A stretch of DNA of 64,000 bases, from contig CM075197.1 in NCBI GenBank assembly GCA_037577475.1, positions 21,358,150 to 21,422,149 on the forward strand, written 5' to 3'. Positions 24,401-36,916 of this stretch are shown here, piece by piece; positions within the stretch are counted from its first letter, which is position 1, and each line of letters begins with the position of its first letter. The position numbers and the translations under genes were made by a program. The DNA is from Chaunax sp. Z400 (taxonomy: Eukaryota > Chordata > Actinopteri > Lophiiformes > Chaunacidae). The notes beneath the pieces were generated by a model. The model did not search any database and had not been told where the DNA came from. It was given only the letters and a program-made list of their open reading frames with translations.

Positions 24401-24402
24401 GA
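24362..24402. repeat. (CA)n microsatellite
   Basis: Imperfect CA tract in intergenic DNA. Confidence 0.9.
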
Positions 24403-27400
24403 CCTGCTCAGAGTGGATTTAACAACAAACAAGACCTAACTGCATGAATGCAAAGAAACCCTAACATAAAGATACATACGATACACAATCATATATAAAT
24501 CTCATGCATATGCTCAACATAGAAAAAACTATGCACATGGTTCTCCATGACGACAGTATAAATAGGAGCCAAGTGAGAAGCTTCAAATGACAAGCTGTCA
24601 AGATTTCCTGGTCATTTACATGAAACGGGCTGTGACAGGCTGCAGCTCCTGTTACAGAGGTGTTTCTCTAAAGTTCCCGCTTATTAAAACAACAAGCGAT
24701 AACTTCCTGTTGAAATTTGAGCCACCAGAGGGACATTCGGCATCTTGCTGGAAAACCGCTGTTATAAGGTGTCCTGCTGTGAGTACTGTCATTATGTTAT
24801 TCAGTTAGATGTACATGGTGTGCCTAGAAATGTCAAGATATGTCCCATTTTAATTTGGTGAGAGCTTAAGTTCAGTTTCGGTAATTTGGGATTGGATATT
24901 ATTTCTCTTCTTTCTCTGTAGCCGTAGTGAGAGTGAAAGACAAGGACTAATGACAGATCTTTTCATGCAATCTACCACAAATGTAGTGAGCAAATACTCT
25001 AATCTACAGTCACTGTGTTATGCCCATGCATCCTCTCTAATGAAAGAAAAATGAACATCCACAGGGAAGTGTGTTCATTTTGAAAGGAGAGAAGACATCA
25101 CTGGCCACATTTTCCACTGTGCTGCAGTCAATCTAAGACGGTTAATAGGGGAGCAATTCCCTTCACATAACTAGATACCAGCAGGGCCGGAATAGGCTTT
25201 CAATGCTCCTTATTAATCCATTCCCCAAGCTAGTGCAGAGTAGCATAGCCCAGATCATTGTGCACTACAAAAGCAAGTGAAGCAGCTTTGAGCAAAATCT
25301 GAGAATTTTTGAAAGGAGGCACACAGAGATTAGGAACGTGGAGCTCATCAGACAGATGGCTCCAAAACCGGCAAAGACTCCGGGAAGTCTTCTCGCCTGT
25401 TTGAGGCGGGAAGAAAGGTCATGTTATTTTGGGATAGACGGTTTTCCTGGGTTGAACCCGATACTTTCATGCCATCATGGTATCATCAATGTAAAACTCA
25501 CTCTCACGCCGGAGTTTATAGCAATTTGGGTTGAATTACAATTAATTAATTAATCATACAGCTAGTGTCTTGAAAGCTTTATTGTTTACGTGTTTTAAAC
25601 CTTTAATGAAGACCAAAGTTATATGGAAGCAATTTTGCCCATGGGTCATGAGTCTACAGTGACCAGTTTTCAATCGCACTGTCTGTAAATGTTACTGGTA
25701 ACATCGTAACACAAGTCTGCATCAGTAAGAGGCTACTTGCTGGTAATTGCACACAAGTGCAATATTGCAAATATTACAGATGATACCATAAAATGCTGCA
25801 TGAGGAGCATTACTAATAGCTGAAAATTGGTGACAGACAGTCAGCAGAGTTTATAGTGTCACCGCAGTTAATCAAGAAATGTCATGGAAAGGGTGAGTGA
25901 TGGTGAGCAGATGAAATATAAAATCAGATTTGGTTTAATAAAGCGCAGTGAGTTCTAATGCGTGTTTGGGAATCTTTTAAAGTCGATTCCAAATTATTCA
26001 GGACATCTCAGTGACATAAAAATGATAATGGCAGCAGTGGCCTGTTTGATTGTACACGTAATATGACTTACTTTATTTGTGTCTTACTGCTACTTTCTGT
26101 TCAGCACTCTGCAAACTTTTAGTTTTATCATCTGGACAAACAGGCAAACTAAAAGAGACAGATTTTTGGATGGACCATCATGTAGTTTAGGAATTTAATT
26201 ACTCCTTTATTCTCTTGACAGTGTCTTCTTTGTGTTCACTGTATGATGACATTCAAGTCATTCAAGTCACAGACATGGCTAATAAGTTTCGGTCTCTTTG
26301 TCCTTTCAGACTGGCTGCACTTCTCATTACTTTCATTCACATCCATCCCATAAGTGGCTTCTCACCTTTGCCAAGATCCACTGATCAATATGGCCTCATA
26401 GCTGTATTGCCTGCAGATGATGAGTAGCCCTGCACCTTCCTTTATATGTCCAGGGAGTATTTTTAAAAGGGAAACTATATTTGGCTTGCTACATGAAAGT
26501 GCAGTGGCTATTGTGATTGCAAGAAGTCTCTATATCACCAAGAATGTGAACAACTAACTGTGAATGGACACTGCAAAACGAGGACGTGTGTCTGTTTAGT
26601 TTGCCAAGTCATGGCTGTGATGAGGTAATAAAATGTGAGAGAGTGTTTTAAAACTAAATTCCTAAAAGGTCTACAGTACATGGATAAAGAGAGAAAAAAA
26701 TAATAATTATTAAAATATTATTTTGATCAGCCACACTCAGGAAAATGCTATGATGTGGTCTTTCCTATAGGATGACTTTATAAATGAGCATCTCACTAAA
26801 GAAGAAACAGTACCAAACCTTATATTCTGTGTAATACAGATTATTAAAGATCCTAGTTTCCAATACAAAACGTTTGAACTCACTCATTTACTCTCTAAAT
26901 TAAAAGGCTCACAGCTAAAGATTCTATATGTCCTCCATAAGGCTAAGTTGGGACCAATGACACAAAGGTAAATGCATCATAAAAGACAATTTAATCATTT
27001 CCTTGCTGGTAAGGCTGCTCAATAAGTGCATAAAGAGAAGGTCAGCATCATAAGGGTAATAATGTAAAATATACTCTGACAAAAAAAAAAAAAAACTGTG
27101 ATTCTTTTCAGTGTTAATTTAACATTTCTGACTCTGAAGTATCATTAAAAATGTAGGAAAGGAAGGGAAATTTTTTTTTTTTTTCCTACCGGTTAAAACT
27201 GAATTTATGAAAGATTAAAATAATTCCAAAGAGAGATGTGATTTAATTTACACTGGCCTGTAATGTGGTTTGTGAACTCCCTTCATGACAGAATCTAATC
27301 ACCAAATAAAGATTATAAGACGACATTAAAACTTGTCAAAGCGATATTTGTGAGCTACGATCCCTATCTAAGGAAAAGAACCATCAAAACATTCTCCCTA

Positions 27401-29112
27401 TCCCATAGGCACTGTGGTATTTTTTTATTATTGACCTACACTTCTGTCCACATTCCCTAAATGTGGAGCAGCAGCTCGGGGCTTGATAACACCAAACTAT
27501 TTTCATCAGCTTGCAATGACACATTTTTGGTTTTTTTACCCTTGAACTTGAACAAATGGGTCATTTTAGAAAAACTGATGAACTGCAACAAGACCTAAAT
27601 CATCTGTGATTTATGTAGGGCTGTGCTATATGAGGACATATGCTGTCTGAAGACAGAAAAATGTAGATGTTGTTTGATGTGTCACAAATCACACTCTTTC
27701 AAAAGATATCTTTCATCATTTCGATCATGTTTTGCTTTTGCTTTATGCCACTTGGCAGTGATGCGGGCAGGAAATGTGCATGAAGGCAAAACAAACAAAC
27801 AAGGAGGAGAACGAACGTGACACAGAATGGAAGGATTCCAAACGGGAGAGGGACTACTACTGTACAACCAGCCAAGACAAAACAAGGAATACTTTAGGTT
27901 TGGTTTGGATATTTTTGACCATATTCATCTCTCAGGTCTATATTTATTTTGTGTGCAGCTTTGGTTTAAGAGTGTTTTCTATTCACCGTTTTACAGTTTA
28001 CACATTTATGTTTCATTTTTGTTATATTCCTGATTGAAAATGTGCACAAAGGTTCTAAACAAAAGGAAAAAAATAACTAAATAATCAGTAAACACCTTCT
28101 ATTTGTCAAGTATGTGATTCCAAATAAAATACAGACGAAGCCTGTCTGTATGACATGACAAGTGCAAGGAGTTTGAGAGCATACAGCCCCAAATAGTTTA
28201 GCATTGGCTGCTTTTTTTAGTGCATTAAAAACAATAAGGAACTTCCAAAAGGAATGGAAAAAAGGAATTATTTCTTTCTTAGTTTCACCAAAGAGACGCA
28301 GCTTTATGCAATTTCTCTAAACCATGCTTACATCCTATTAAATGGATTCTCAATTACAGAAACCCAGATTCCTCGTTGCAGGAATTAGACCAGGGATGAT
28401 CAGTTATCCAGAAAACATGGGAGATAAAAATGCAAAGTAATGTCAGATAATCTGACTTTTCCTCAGCTGAGACTGTTGCGATGTGTAAATGTGTTTCCTG
28501 TTTGGCCCAGATATATGAAGATATTGATGACACTGCCTCCAAAATTTGATGAGACTTTCACCTGGACACAGCTGCAGAGGAAAATGAAATACTCACCCTT
28601 CAAAATGACATTTAGATGAAGTGTCTGGAGGGAGGGGCGAGTTCTATAAGCAGTACTATTAAAAAGCATCTTAAGATACAGTAGGTTTATAGCCTTTTAG
28701 TCCTTTTTTGGGGTCAACCTATGTGGATCCGCATTCTCACATTAAAAAACCTCAACAAAAAGACCATGTGAACATGTGACATAAATAAATGAATGAGAGA
28801 CCTAAAAGAGGCTAAAGATTTCCTGACCTCCTCCTGGGATTCATCAATTACTTTTCTTTCTTTACTCTGAGAGGGATCCAGGTCTCCTCTATATGACTCA
28901 ACGCCTGGCAGCTAATTCAGACAGACCTTGGTGTGCGTTTGAGTGCATGAAGTGTCTTTCACCTGTCCTCTTCCAGACCTGACAGAAGCTGACGTTTCCT
29001 GGGTTCACTCAAAGTTACTCTGCCAAGTAAACGTTTCATCCATGTTCGTGGATCCGCCGGGCAATCCTTCACAGGACGGGACGACAGAGAGAAAAAAAAC
29101 GTGTTTCAATTG

Positions 29113-29125
29113 ATGTTGAATGAAG
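29113..29125 (+). CDS. igfals: Proposed igfals coding exon 1
   Basis: ATG TTG AAT GAA G is followed by a strong donor, GTAAGTAAG. Splicing to 32641 gives MLNEAGMQTIVLLVLW in frame. Human IGFALS also has a first coding exon of five codons ending in phase 1. The start context is weak (T at -3), and Met at 32646 could be used instead. Transcript data are needed. Confidence 0.45.
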
Positions 29126-32100
29126 GTAAGTAAGGGCAAACATTGTGTTTGACAGCAAACAAACTGGCTTTTGTACTTCTGAAGTTAAAGAATGTGAAAG
29201 ATTACTGGAAGAATCTGTGCTTTATTCGACTAGTGTGCATCGACGTGTCCTCCTCATCAGGGTGTTTTACAGTATGCATGTATACTCAAGTATTTATATT
29301 TAGAATTCTGTATTTTTTAATTCTTTTAAGGCAAAATCTGGGACGTACATTTAAACAAATGTAAACACAAAGTCTCATCATCCCACACACTAACCCCTTT
29401 GAACACCGTGATTACACACAATACTGTATATTTCATTTTTTTTTAATTGTTACTCGTATATATATCTCAAGTTATGGACCAAACAGGATTTGGCAGCAGA
29501 GGCAGCTCACACATCAAACTGGCAAAATGAAATGGCTTAGCAGGGGCATCAGCTGGAATGATTTGCTCTGGTCACAATAATCAGAATCAATTATGAAACA
29601 GTTGCTTCCAGATGTCAAGACAAACCTGATGGATTCTCTCTCCTCCGAGGAAGCACTGGCTGTGAGCTCAGTGTTATTAATAGCCACTGCTGGGGTGTCG
29701 AGGGTCTCTGGCTGTCAACGAGGTGAGGGAGCACCAGAGTTCAGAGCCGCACTGAACCACCATCACTTCGACGGGGTGAAAGGCTGCCGAGCAACACTGC
29801 TTTAAAGCTGTCTTTGTCGAACATGACAGGTTTCTGTTTGTTTGGGTTTAGATGATGTCGAAGGGATAACAGTCCAACAATCTGCCAGCGGATGGCAGTG
29901 TTGACTGAGTCTGTTGTCATTCAACATCAAGTCAAATTGGTGTACAGTATGTGTTCTAAAATGTACACAACCTGTTCAACTTACTTGGTCCTCGCTTTAG
30001 GCCTCTGCTGGGACAAATATAACAATTTGCCTGAATCAAGACTCTTCACTTAAAAAGCAGCAGCAGAACTGGGGAAGATATGAATTCATTTATCAGCCTG
30101 CTGTGGCTGTATGCATCACCATACACCATGCCATGTGCGACAGATGAGACCAACAGCAGGGTCCAACATAATATCCCTGCTGTTTATGGTTTTGTCGATT
30201 AAAGGACTAGTTCATGAGGATCAGTTTTACCGCATTTAGCTGCTGGATTTCATGCACTTATCTGACGTTCATGTATGATTGTACTGCGGTATTCAGCTGC
30301 CTTTTCCTTTCCATAAATACAGCAGGTAATACCACAGCCCTTCTACATACAGCCGGTTCACTCCCCTATTAATTCCATCGTGCCTAAATCGGCTGCAATT
30401 CACCCAGAAGGCGTCTTTAAAGCTTGTTCTCCACTGCTGAAGCAGCACAACAGTTATCCAGAATTATGTGAGGAAATTATCTTTCCAGAAGCAAGGCACA
30501 GCCCAGTGAAGCATCTACAGCCTGAGGAGCAGGCTCTGCCCTCACTAAGAAAGACTATCCTGCACTCAGGAAGCACACAACAAATGACAGACCTGGAAAC
30601 TGATCTATGTTTTATGTGATCTGCTCATCACTTTGGGCCATACTCTCTTTCTAATGAATCAAACAAGTTCCCTTAGCAGGTTAAGATAACCCTTTTATAG
30701 ACAAAGGACATATCAGGCTGTTGGGCCTGAGACAATAGACCAGCAGTGCTCTCTACTGGCAAGATAAATTAAAATTAGAATTCATTTGACCCCTTAATTT
30801 CCTCAGTACAGAACATTCTTGAGGATCAGTGAAGTGGAGATTGATTGGCTGTGGGGACATACACATATTAACAAAGGTTTCAGAGAGTACACGCTGGTCA
30901 TTTCACATGTCAATTTCAGAGCAATATGATTGGAGTGACAAAGGTGGGCCTCAGATTATGGAACAGAACATGCTTATAAAATCTATGTTAATAATTATAC
31001 GGTTGTATTTGGTTGTTCTAAATATGTGCATTTATCACAAGCCTCTGTTTAACTTATACCTAAAGGTGATATAATTTCCTTAAAGAACAACAATACATAT
31101 GTTGTATTCCTCTATATTTGTGACATATATGTATTCAAGATAACGGTGAAGATAGTTGAGTATCACTCTGCAAATTTGTGCCACATTCATTATTCAAAAT
31201 GAACCTGCTTAATTAAACACAATTTACTCATTTAAAATACTGATTATATAATTTAACTTAAACCACAATGGAATTCAGGCATAGATCTCAATTCATCTGT
31301 GGCTGTCAAATAAAGAATAACTATTGTTGCTTCATTATAAAATCAACATCATCGAAGAGAGGGATGCCTGTTAATCTGCTTTGTGTTATAGGAAACTGAA
31401 GAAAGTGAGATTGTGCAGTTTATCACGTACACTGGCTGCCTGATTGCATTTTGTCTAATTACTACAGAAGACGACCAGATTTGAATGACACAAGTTACAA
31501 GCAAGGATATACTAAACATTCTAAGTTGAAAGTCAATAAAAAAAAGAAAGAAGAAGGCACGAGCAAGATAACGGGTGTTATCTGGATTTGGTTGTCCTTT
31601 AGAGCATGACAAGTTCATGGCTGTCTAAAAGAACCCAGATACCAGAAAAAGAGTAAACACAAAGTTAGTCATTACAATCATAGATGTGATTAGAAAAATG
31701 GACCTCTGTAACTGACCTCAATCTGCAGAATAATAGAATAGAACAGAAATTGCACTGGCATCACAGTTTTTATCAAGTCTCTTAAATACAGCTGTTGTCA
31801 TTGTGTAGATAGGTATACAGTTGATTTTATTCAAACACAATATATCAATGTTAAATATGAAGAATACACTTAGAGTTCAATTTTAAGGTAAGGAGTGATC
31901 TAAACACCCCCCCCCCCCCAATATTACCACTGATTAAATGCACCTTTCTTAAAAAGATAAAGTAAAATCAAACACAGAAAAGTCATAAACTCAAAAGCTT
32001 AGTGCACTGGGTTCATTTCATCTCCTTATCACTGCATATCAGTTAAAATCTACAGAGAACGCACTCAGTGACAGGACTCTGAGTTTAGTAAACACCAAAG

Positions 32101-34379
32101 GCCACTAATATTAAATCCCTTTCTGTGTTGACAGTACAGTAAGTGTGAGACACCACAAGAAAAACTGAGGTACAAGAATATATATTATATTTGTTAGAAT
32201 ACTAATGGAGTATGATCAACATCATACTAAAGTGATGAAAAGTATATGCTCATTTTACCTGCAAAAGTGTCATCATTAAGGACATGTTATTATTTTGCGG
32301 AAATTACGTTCGTATAAATCAAATCGGGGAGTTAGCACATGAAAATATCAGCAACATTCAGCTGTCCAATGGACACGAATGGGTTAATGTACATATTCAG
32401 TGTACCTGACTTTAAAAAAAAACGAAGTTTTTGGCAGACTCCATTCTGCATGCAAACATTTGCACAAGGTTCAGTCATCCAGTATTTCACAGCCTGTCCA
32501 CCAAAAACCAAGACCTCTCAGATTGAAGGTAAGCAGTATAATTTAGACCTTAAATCATCAAATTTGAGTCATGACATTTTGACAGCATTTTGCATTCTGT
32601 AGCAGTTTTACTGAGCATATTTTTGATGTTCTATCCACAGCTGGTATGCAAACCATTGTGCTGTTGGTGTTGTGGGTACTGGGAACATCACTGGTGTTAC
32701 CAGACCCCAGCACCACTGGGGAGAAAGTGGCTGAAGAGCCCCTTCCATGTGCTAAGGGATGTACCTGTCTGCTCGATGACTACAGCTTAGAGCTCAACGT
32801 ATACTGCAGTGCTCGGAACTTCACACAAGTCCCATCTGACATGCCCCTATCCACTCATTCGATCTGGCTGGATGGCAACTTGTTCACCTCACTCCCAGCA
32901 GCATCTTTTAAGGATCTTACTAACCTGGACTTTCTGAATCTGCAGAGTGGTCAGCTGGTGACACTTGACCCTCAGGCTTTCAAAGGACTTAGGTCACTGG
33001 CACACATTCACCTTGAGAGAAATCGCCTTCGAATGCTACCGGCTACAATTTTCCATAATACACCTAACCTTGCTTCACTTAGTCTGCATAACAATCAGCT
33101 CACTCGTATTGAGGACAGACTTTTTGCAGGACTCTCACACATGTGGCTCCTAAATCTAGGGAGGAATTCAATTGCAGTTTTACCTGAGACAGCTTTCCAT
33201 GACTTGCAAGGTCTACGGGAGCTTGTTCTTGCAGGGAACAGACTCGCTTATTTGCAGGGACAGCTTTTCCAAAATCTTGCTGAGCTAAAAGAGTTGGACC
33301 TGACAGGAAATTATCTCAAGGTAATAAAAGCTAATGTGTTTGTTAAACTCACTAAACTGCAAAAGCTTTATCTGGCCCAGAATCAGATTGTGACGGTGGT
33401 GCCCAGAGCCTTTGCCGGCATGAAGTCGTTAAGATGGCTGGATCTCACCAACAACAAACTGACATCCCTCCATGAGGACACTTTCCTGGGTCTGCACAGT
33501 CTTCACGTGCTGCGTCTTTCCAACAACTCTATCAATGGAATAAGGCCCAGGACTTTCCGTGATTTGCAATACTTAGAAGAGCTAAGACTCAGCTACAACA
33601 GAATCCGAAGCCTGGGGGAGAGGATCTTTGAAGGGCTTGGTCATCTGGAGGTCTTAGAGATAGATCACAACCAAGTGCAGGAGGCACAAGTTGGTAGTTT
33701 CACAGGGCTGTCTCACGTGGCGGTCATTAACCTGTCTGGAAGCTGCTTCCACAGTCTGCCAGACCAAGTGTTCAATGGTCTGTCAAAGCTGCACAGCCTT
33801 CATCTGGATAGAGGTTGTCTAACAAGGATCACAACTCAGGCTTTCAACGGACTCTCTAGTCTACGGAGGCTTTTCTTGCAGCACAACAACATCTCTGTGG
33901 TGGAACGCCAGAGCTTTGTGGACCTGGTGGGCCTACTGGGACTAGACTTGAGTTTCAATAAGTTGGAGATTCTCACAACCCATACATTCTCTGGTCTTAA
34001 GAATCTGGAGTATTTGCTGTTGTCCAACAATGATTGTCGACAGTTTTTGCAGAATGGCACAAAGCAGTTACTCCCTAGGCTGCGCTATCTGGACCTGAGA
34101 GCTAATGCCTTGACAAGCGTGATCCCTGATTTCCCAGAGAGTATGGAGAAACTTTTACTGTCTGGAAACCAGTGGAAGTGCGACTGCAGTGCCCTCCCAC
34201 TCAGAAACTACAGCTTGAGGAATCCGTTGGTGATACCCCGTCAAGTGGAGACCCATGCAGAGGGCGAAGAGCCTGACACGACCATCACCATATACAACAA
34301 CATTACATGCACTAGCCCCCCACGTTTAGCTGGGCAGGACCTGCGGGACATTGACAGTGAACTCCTCCAAAGCTGCTAG
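29113..34379 (+). CDS. igfals: IGF-binding protein acid-labile subunit, gene span
   Basis: A secreted liver glycoprotein that, from family knowledge, joins IGF and IGFBP-3/5 in the long-lived circulating ternary complex. The main exon 32641-34379 holds everything but a few residues. From Met at 32646 there are 577 residues: signal peptide about 1-20; LRRNT cysteines 35, 39, 41 and 54; about 18 leucine-rich repeats of 24 residues (about 70-505); LRRCT 507-577 ending in Cys. Blocks such as AGNRLAYLQ, IKANVFVKL, LEELRLSYNRIRSL and YNNITCTSPP are IGFALS-specific. A 13-base first exon at 29113-29125 is proposed, giving 583 residues. N-glycosylation sequons are frequent. It has one repeat fewer than human. 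Confidence 0.92.
29126..32640 (+). other. igfals: Proposed igfals intron 1
   Basis: About 3.5 kb of AT-rich DNA with a 13-base C run at 31907-31919 and no recognisable exon. A second possible donor (GAAGGTAAGC at about 32525-32534) lies close to the main exon and offers an alternative leader. Confidence 0.4.
31907..31919. repeat. Poly-C tract
   Basis: Thirteen consecutive C residues in AT-rich DNA. Confidence 0.9.
32641..34379 (+). CDS. igfals: igfals main coding exon
   Basis: Acceptor TTCTATCCACAG ends at 32640; the frame is open to TAG at 34377-34379. It encodes the signal peptide hydrophobic core, LRRNT, all leucine-rich repeats and LRRCT. The asparagine ladder is regular except for the segment LEYLLLSNNDCRQFLQNGTK, which is irregular and marks the position of a missing repeat relative to mammals. 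Sequons include NFT, NNS, NLS, NIS, NGT, NYS and NIT. Confidence 0.95.
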
Positions 34380-35235
34380 ACAAGCATGCACAGTTATGTT
34401 TAGGGAACTGGTTTGTGTGTTACCTGTGATTTTTTTCAACAAAGTCAATTTAATTTGTTTCTGATTTTATGTGTAATATTACTTCATGATTCAAGCCCTT
34501 GTTTCACATTTAAATTGTTGTCTTAAAATGTTGTAGAAATGTTTTAAGAATGCTATGATTTTTTTTTCAGTTAAAAGACAAATTTCTGTTGCTTCAGCAA
34601 GTTGTTCAGAGTTATATGTTGATAGTGAATAACTAATTGAGACAAAATACAGTTGGTGAACTACCATCCCTCTCCAGAAAATTGAGAATTATTGTTAAAT
34701 TGAGACAGATTATATTACAAATGCTTTGAAATAATTACATCTATACTGACACTGGAGAGTGAAGTTTTACCACCATAGGATTAAGGTTCCCAGTTGAGAT
34801 CGCTTGATATGGTTTCCTTGAGATATTAAAGAGATATCAGTAAATATGATGGATTTTGATGTTTTTTTGAAATAATCTAATATATTTTAAATTTGAAGTC
34901 CTGTTAGTGTGTAAACCACTTGGACCTTGAAACTGTTGAAAAGCAAAGGCACAGGCCTTTACTTTGAAAGGGACACAAATGAATTTCTAGGAGATGCATA
35001 AACATTATGCAAAACTAAACACAAAAAGATTTAAATGGCATTTTACTAAATTTGAAGTTATACCATTAAGCTATAAAGTACAAATTAGTTGATCACAATG
35101 TGACTGACCTGGATGGACAAAACTTTGGCAAAAATAACAGGCAGGAGTAAATATCAGCGTTTTATGTTGTAAATGTATCATTTTGCGTTGAAAAGATTTG
35201 TGTTTGATACTTTGAAAATACACTGAAAACAGTGC

Positions 35236-35241
35236 AATAAA
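35236..35241 (+). terminator. igfals: Candidate igfals polyadenylation signal
   Basis: AATAAA about 860 bases after the stop, followed within 20 bases by TCTGTGTGTC and a T run, the usual downstream GU/U-rich element. Confidence 0.5.
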
Positions 35242-36890
35242 TGCTTTAAAATCTGTGTGTCTTTTTTTTTTAATGTTACATCTCTATGTAGCCGTTTAAG
35301 GCAAGAGTCTGGAATCATCCTCTGGCTAAAATGATCAGCAAACTCTAACTGAGCCGCCTTCCATTGGTGGGCCAGCATAGGTGGAGAACCTTAGACAAAA
35401 GAAATGCCATCTCAGTGCTGCCTATAATGAGTGTTATAGCGTGGGGATCATATCAGAAAGCATTTGAATATATGAAGGGGCTTTTATAAAAGGAACCCCA
35501 GCTGTACTGAGGCCAGCACAATGACACAGGGACAGGTATGGATGTTGTGCTTGGTTTCTTGTTTCAGACACCCAACATGTAATCAGACCCTTCCACCTCT
35601 GCGGCAGGTGAGCAGACCTGCACACTGGTCCCTTCAATAGAATCAGGACCAAACTGCCAAGTTAGTGTCTTAAACTCAAAATATTGAGCATTGAATGGTT
35701 CAATAATTATTAAATCAAAATGAGTCCCTTTAAGTTATTTAATAATTTATTGTGACTTTGGCTTGGACTCAGTTGGAGGAAAAAAAAAAAGGCACTGATA
35801 TGACTCAGATCCAAATGACCTTTGTGAATCAGACAGAAATGTCTTGTTTGTCTTTTTTATTCGTCTGCTGCTTCCCTTAAACGGTCCACCCCTCAGCCAA
35901 GAGCCATCACAGCTGGAACCTGTCGGAGGAGCTGCTGAGGTCAGGCTGCCATCTGGTGGCAGGGAGGATGAGCACACTGGACAACATCAAGGCAGCATTA
36001 CGGAGGAATCCAGAGGGCGAGAGGTTTGGCTTCAAAAGGAGTTGCTTAAGATCGTACTTTCCGAAAAATGTAGCAACAAAAACTTGATCTTTGAGAAACT
36101 TAAACCTATTGTGCAAAAATGTGGAATACTTAGATATTTTCCCCCTTTCTTTTCATTACCAATAGCATTTACTTGAACTTATTTAGGCTGTATTCTCAGA
36201 TCCATCAGTTGGCATTTTGAAAATGCAGTTTATAATTTCAGTTGTTCACGAAGGACTAGTTTTAGATCATATTGATAAAGTCACTGTAATGAAATATATG
36301 TTTTTCTTTCACCTAAAAATCTTTCTCCCTCTGGTGTCCACTTGACTTTTGAGGCACAAAGCAGTATTTTAAGAACTTTAAACCGTGAATTGTGTTCGAG
36401 ACAAAGAGTATTCACACATTTCGGATGAAAAATTGTTTTAATTCTCAAGATGATAAAAATAATTTTGTGAACTCTGTCAACCATTGCATAACTTTAGTGT
36501 AACAATTTAACAAGTGTTAACAAACTAGTAATGCACTACAGAAAATATGCGGTACACAATCTTCAATGTAGAAAAGAAAAATCTAGTATTCTAAGCCTTG
36601 CACCTATTTTTGTGTTCACAACACAAAAAAAATAAATATACTAACAGAATAATTTCTACAATTATCAGTAGAGACTTTCCTACATCTCCATACAGCTCGT
36701 CATAAAATAAGGGACATATTTCTTAATCTATAAATAATGTCTAAAACCATTAAGTGAATAAATCCGTGAAATGCAGTTTCCTCAGATATAACACATTCTC
36801 CATCAAATCACTGTATTATCCTGAGAAAAAACACTCCGTTCCTTATAAATCTGCATTTTGCTGACAAATAGAAACTTGAAAACTTGCATC
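35242..36890. other. Intergenic region between igfals and unkl 3' ends
   Basis: The two genes converge here. The stretch is AT-rich except for a GC-richer patch at 35880-36025 with a possible exon and a CTCF-like site. No confident gene is seen. Confidence 0.5.
35946..35962 (-). promoter_or_regulatory. CTCF-like motif
   Basis: Read on the minus strand the site is CCACCAGATGGCAGC, a good match to the CTCF core. It lies between the convergent igfals and unkl genes, where an insulator would be plausible. Occupancy is not shown by sequence. Confidence 0.35.
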
Positions 36891-36910
36891 TGTTTTAGTT
36901 CTAATAAATT

Positions 36911-36916
36911 TTTATT
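36911..36916 (-). terminator. unkl: Candidate distal unkl polyadenylation signal
   Basis: AATAAA on the minus strand, about 5.35 kb after the stop codon. It is one of several candidates. Confidence 0.25.

Larger units (their letters stand above)
20330..29112. other. Intergenic region between shisa9 and igfals
   Basis: AT-rich DNA without a convincing coding exon on either strand. It includes a dispersed repeat (22364-22642), a CA-rich tract near 22658-22700, a Tc1/mariner-like element (22998-23964) and a CA microsatellite (24362-24402). The distal part may be shisa9 3' UTR. Confidence 0.6.

Noticed and set aside
32449..32528. Alternative igfals leader exon from ATG 32449 to donor near 32528
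   Set aside because: It would be in frame, but would place a polar segment before the signal peptide; the distal 29113 exon fits the family better.
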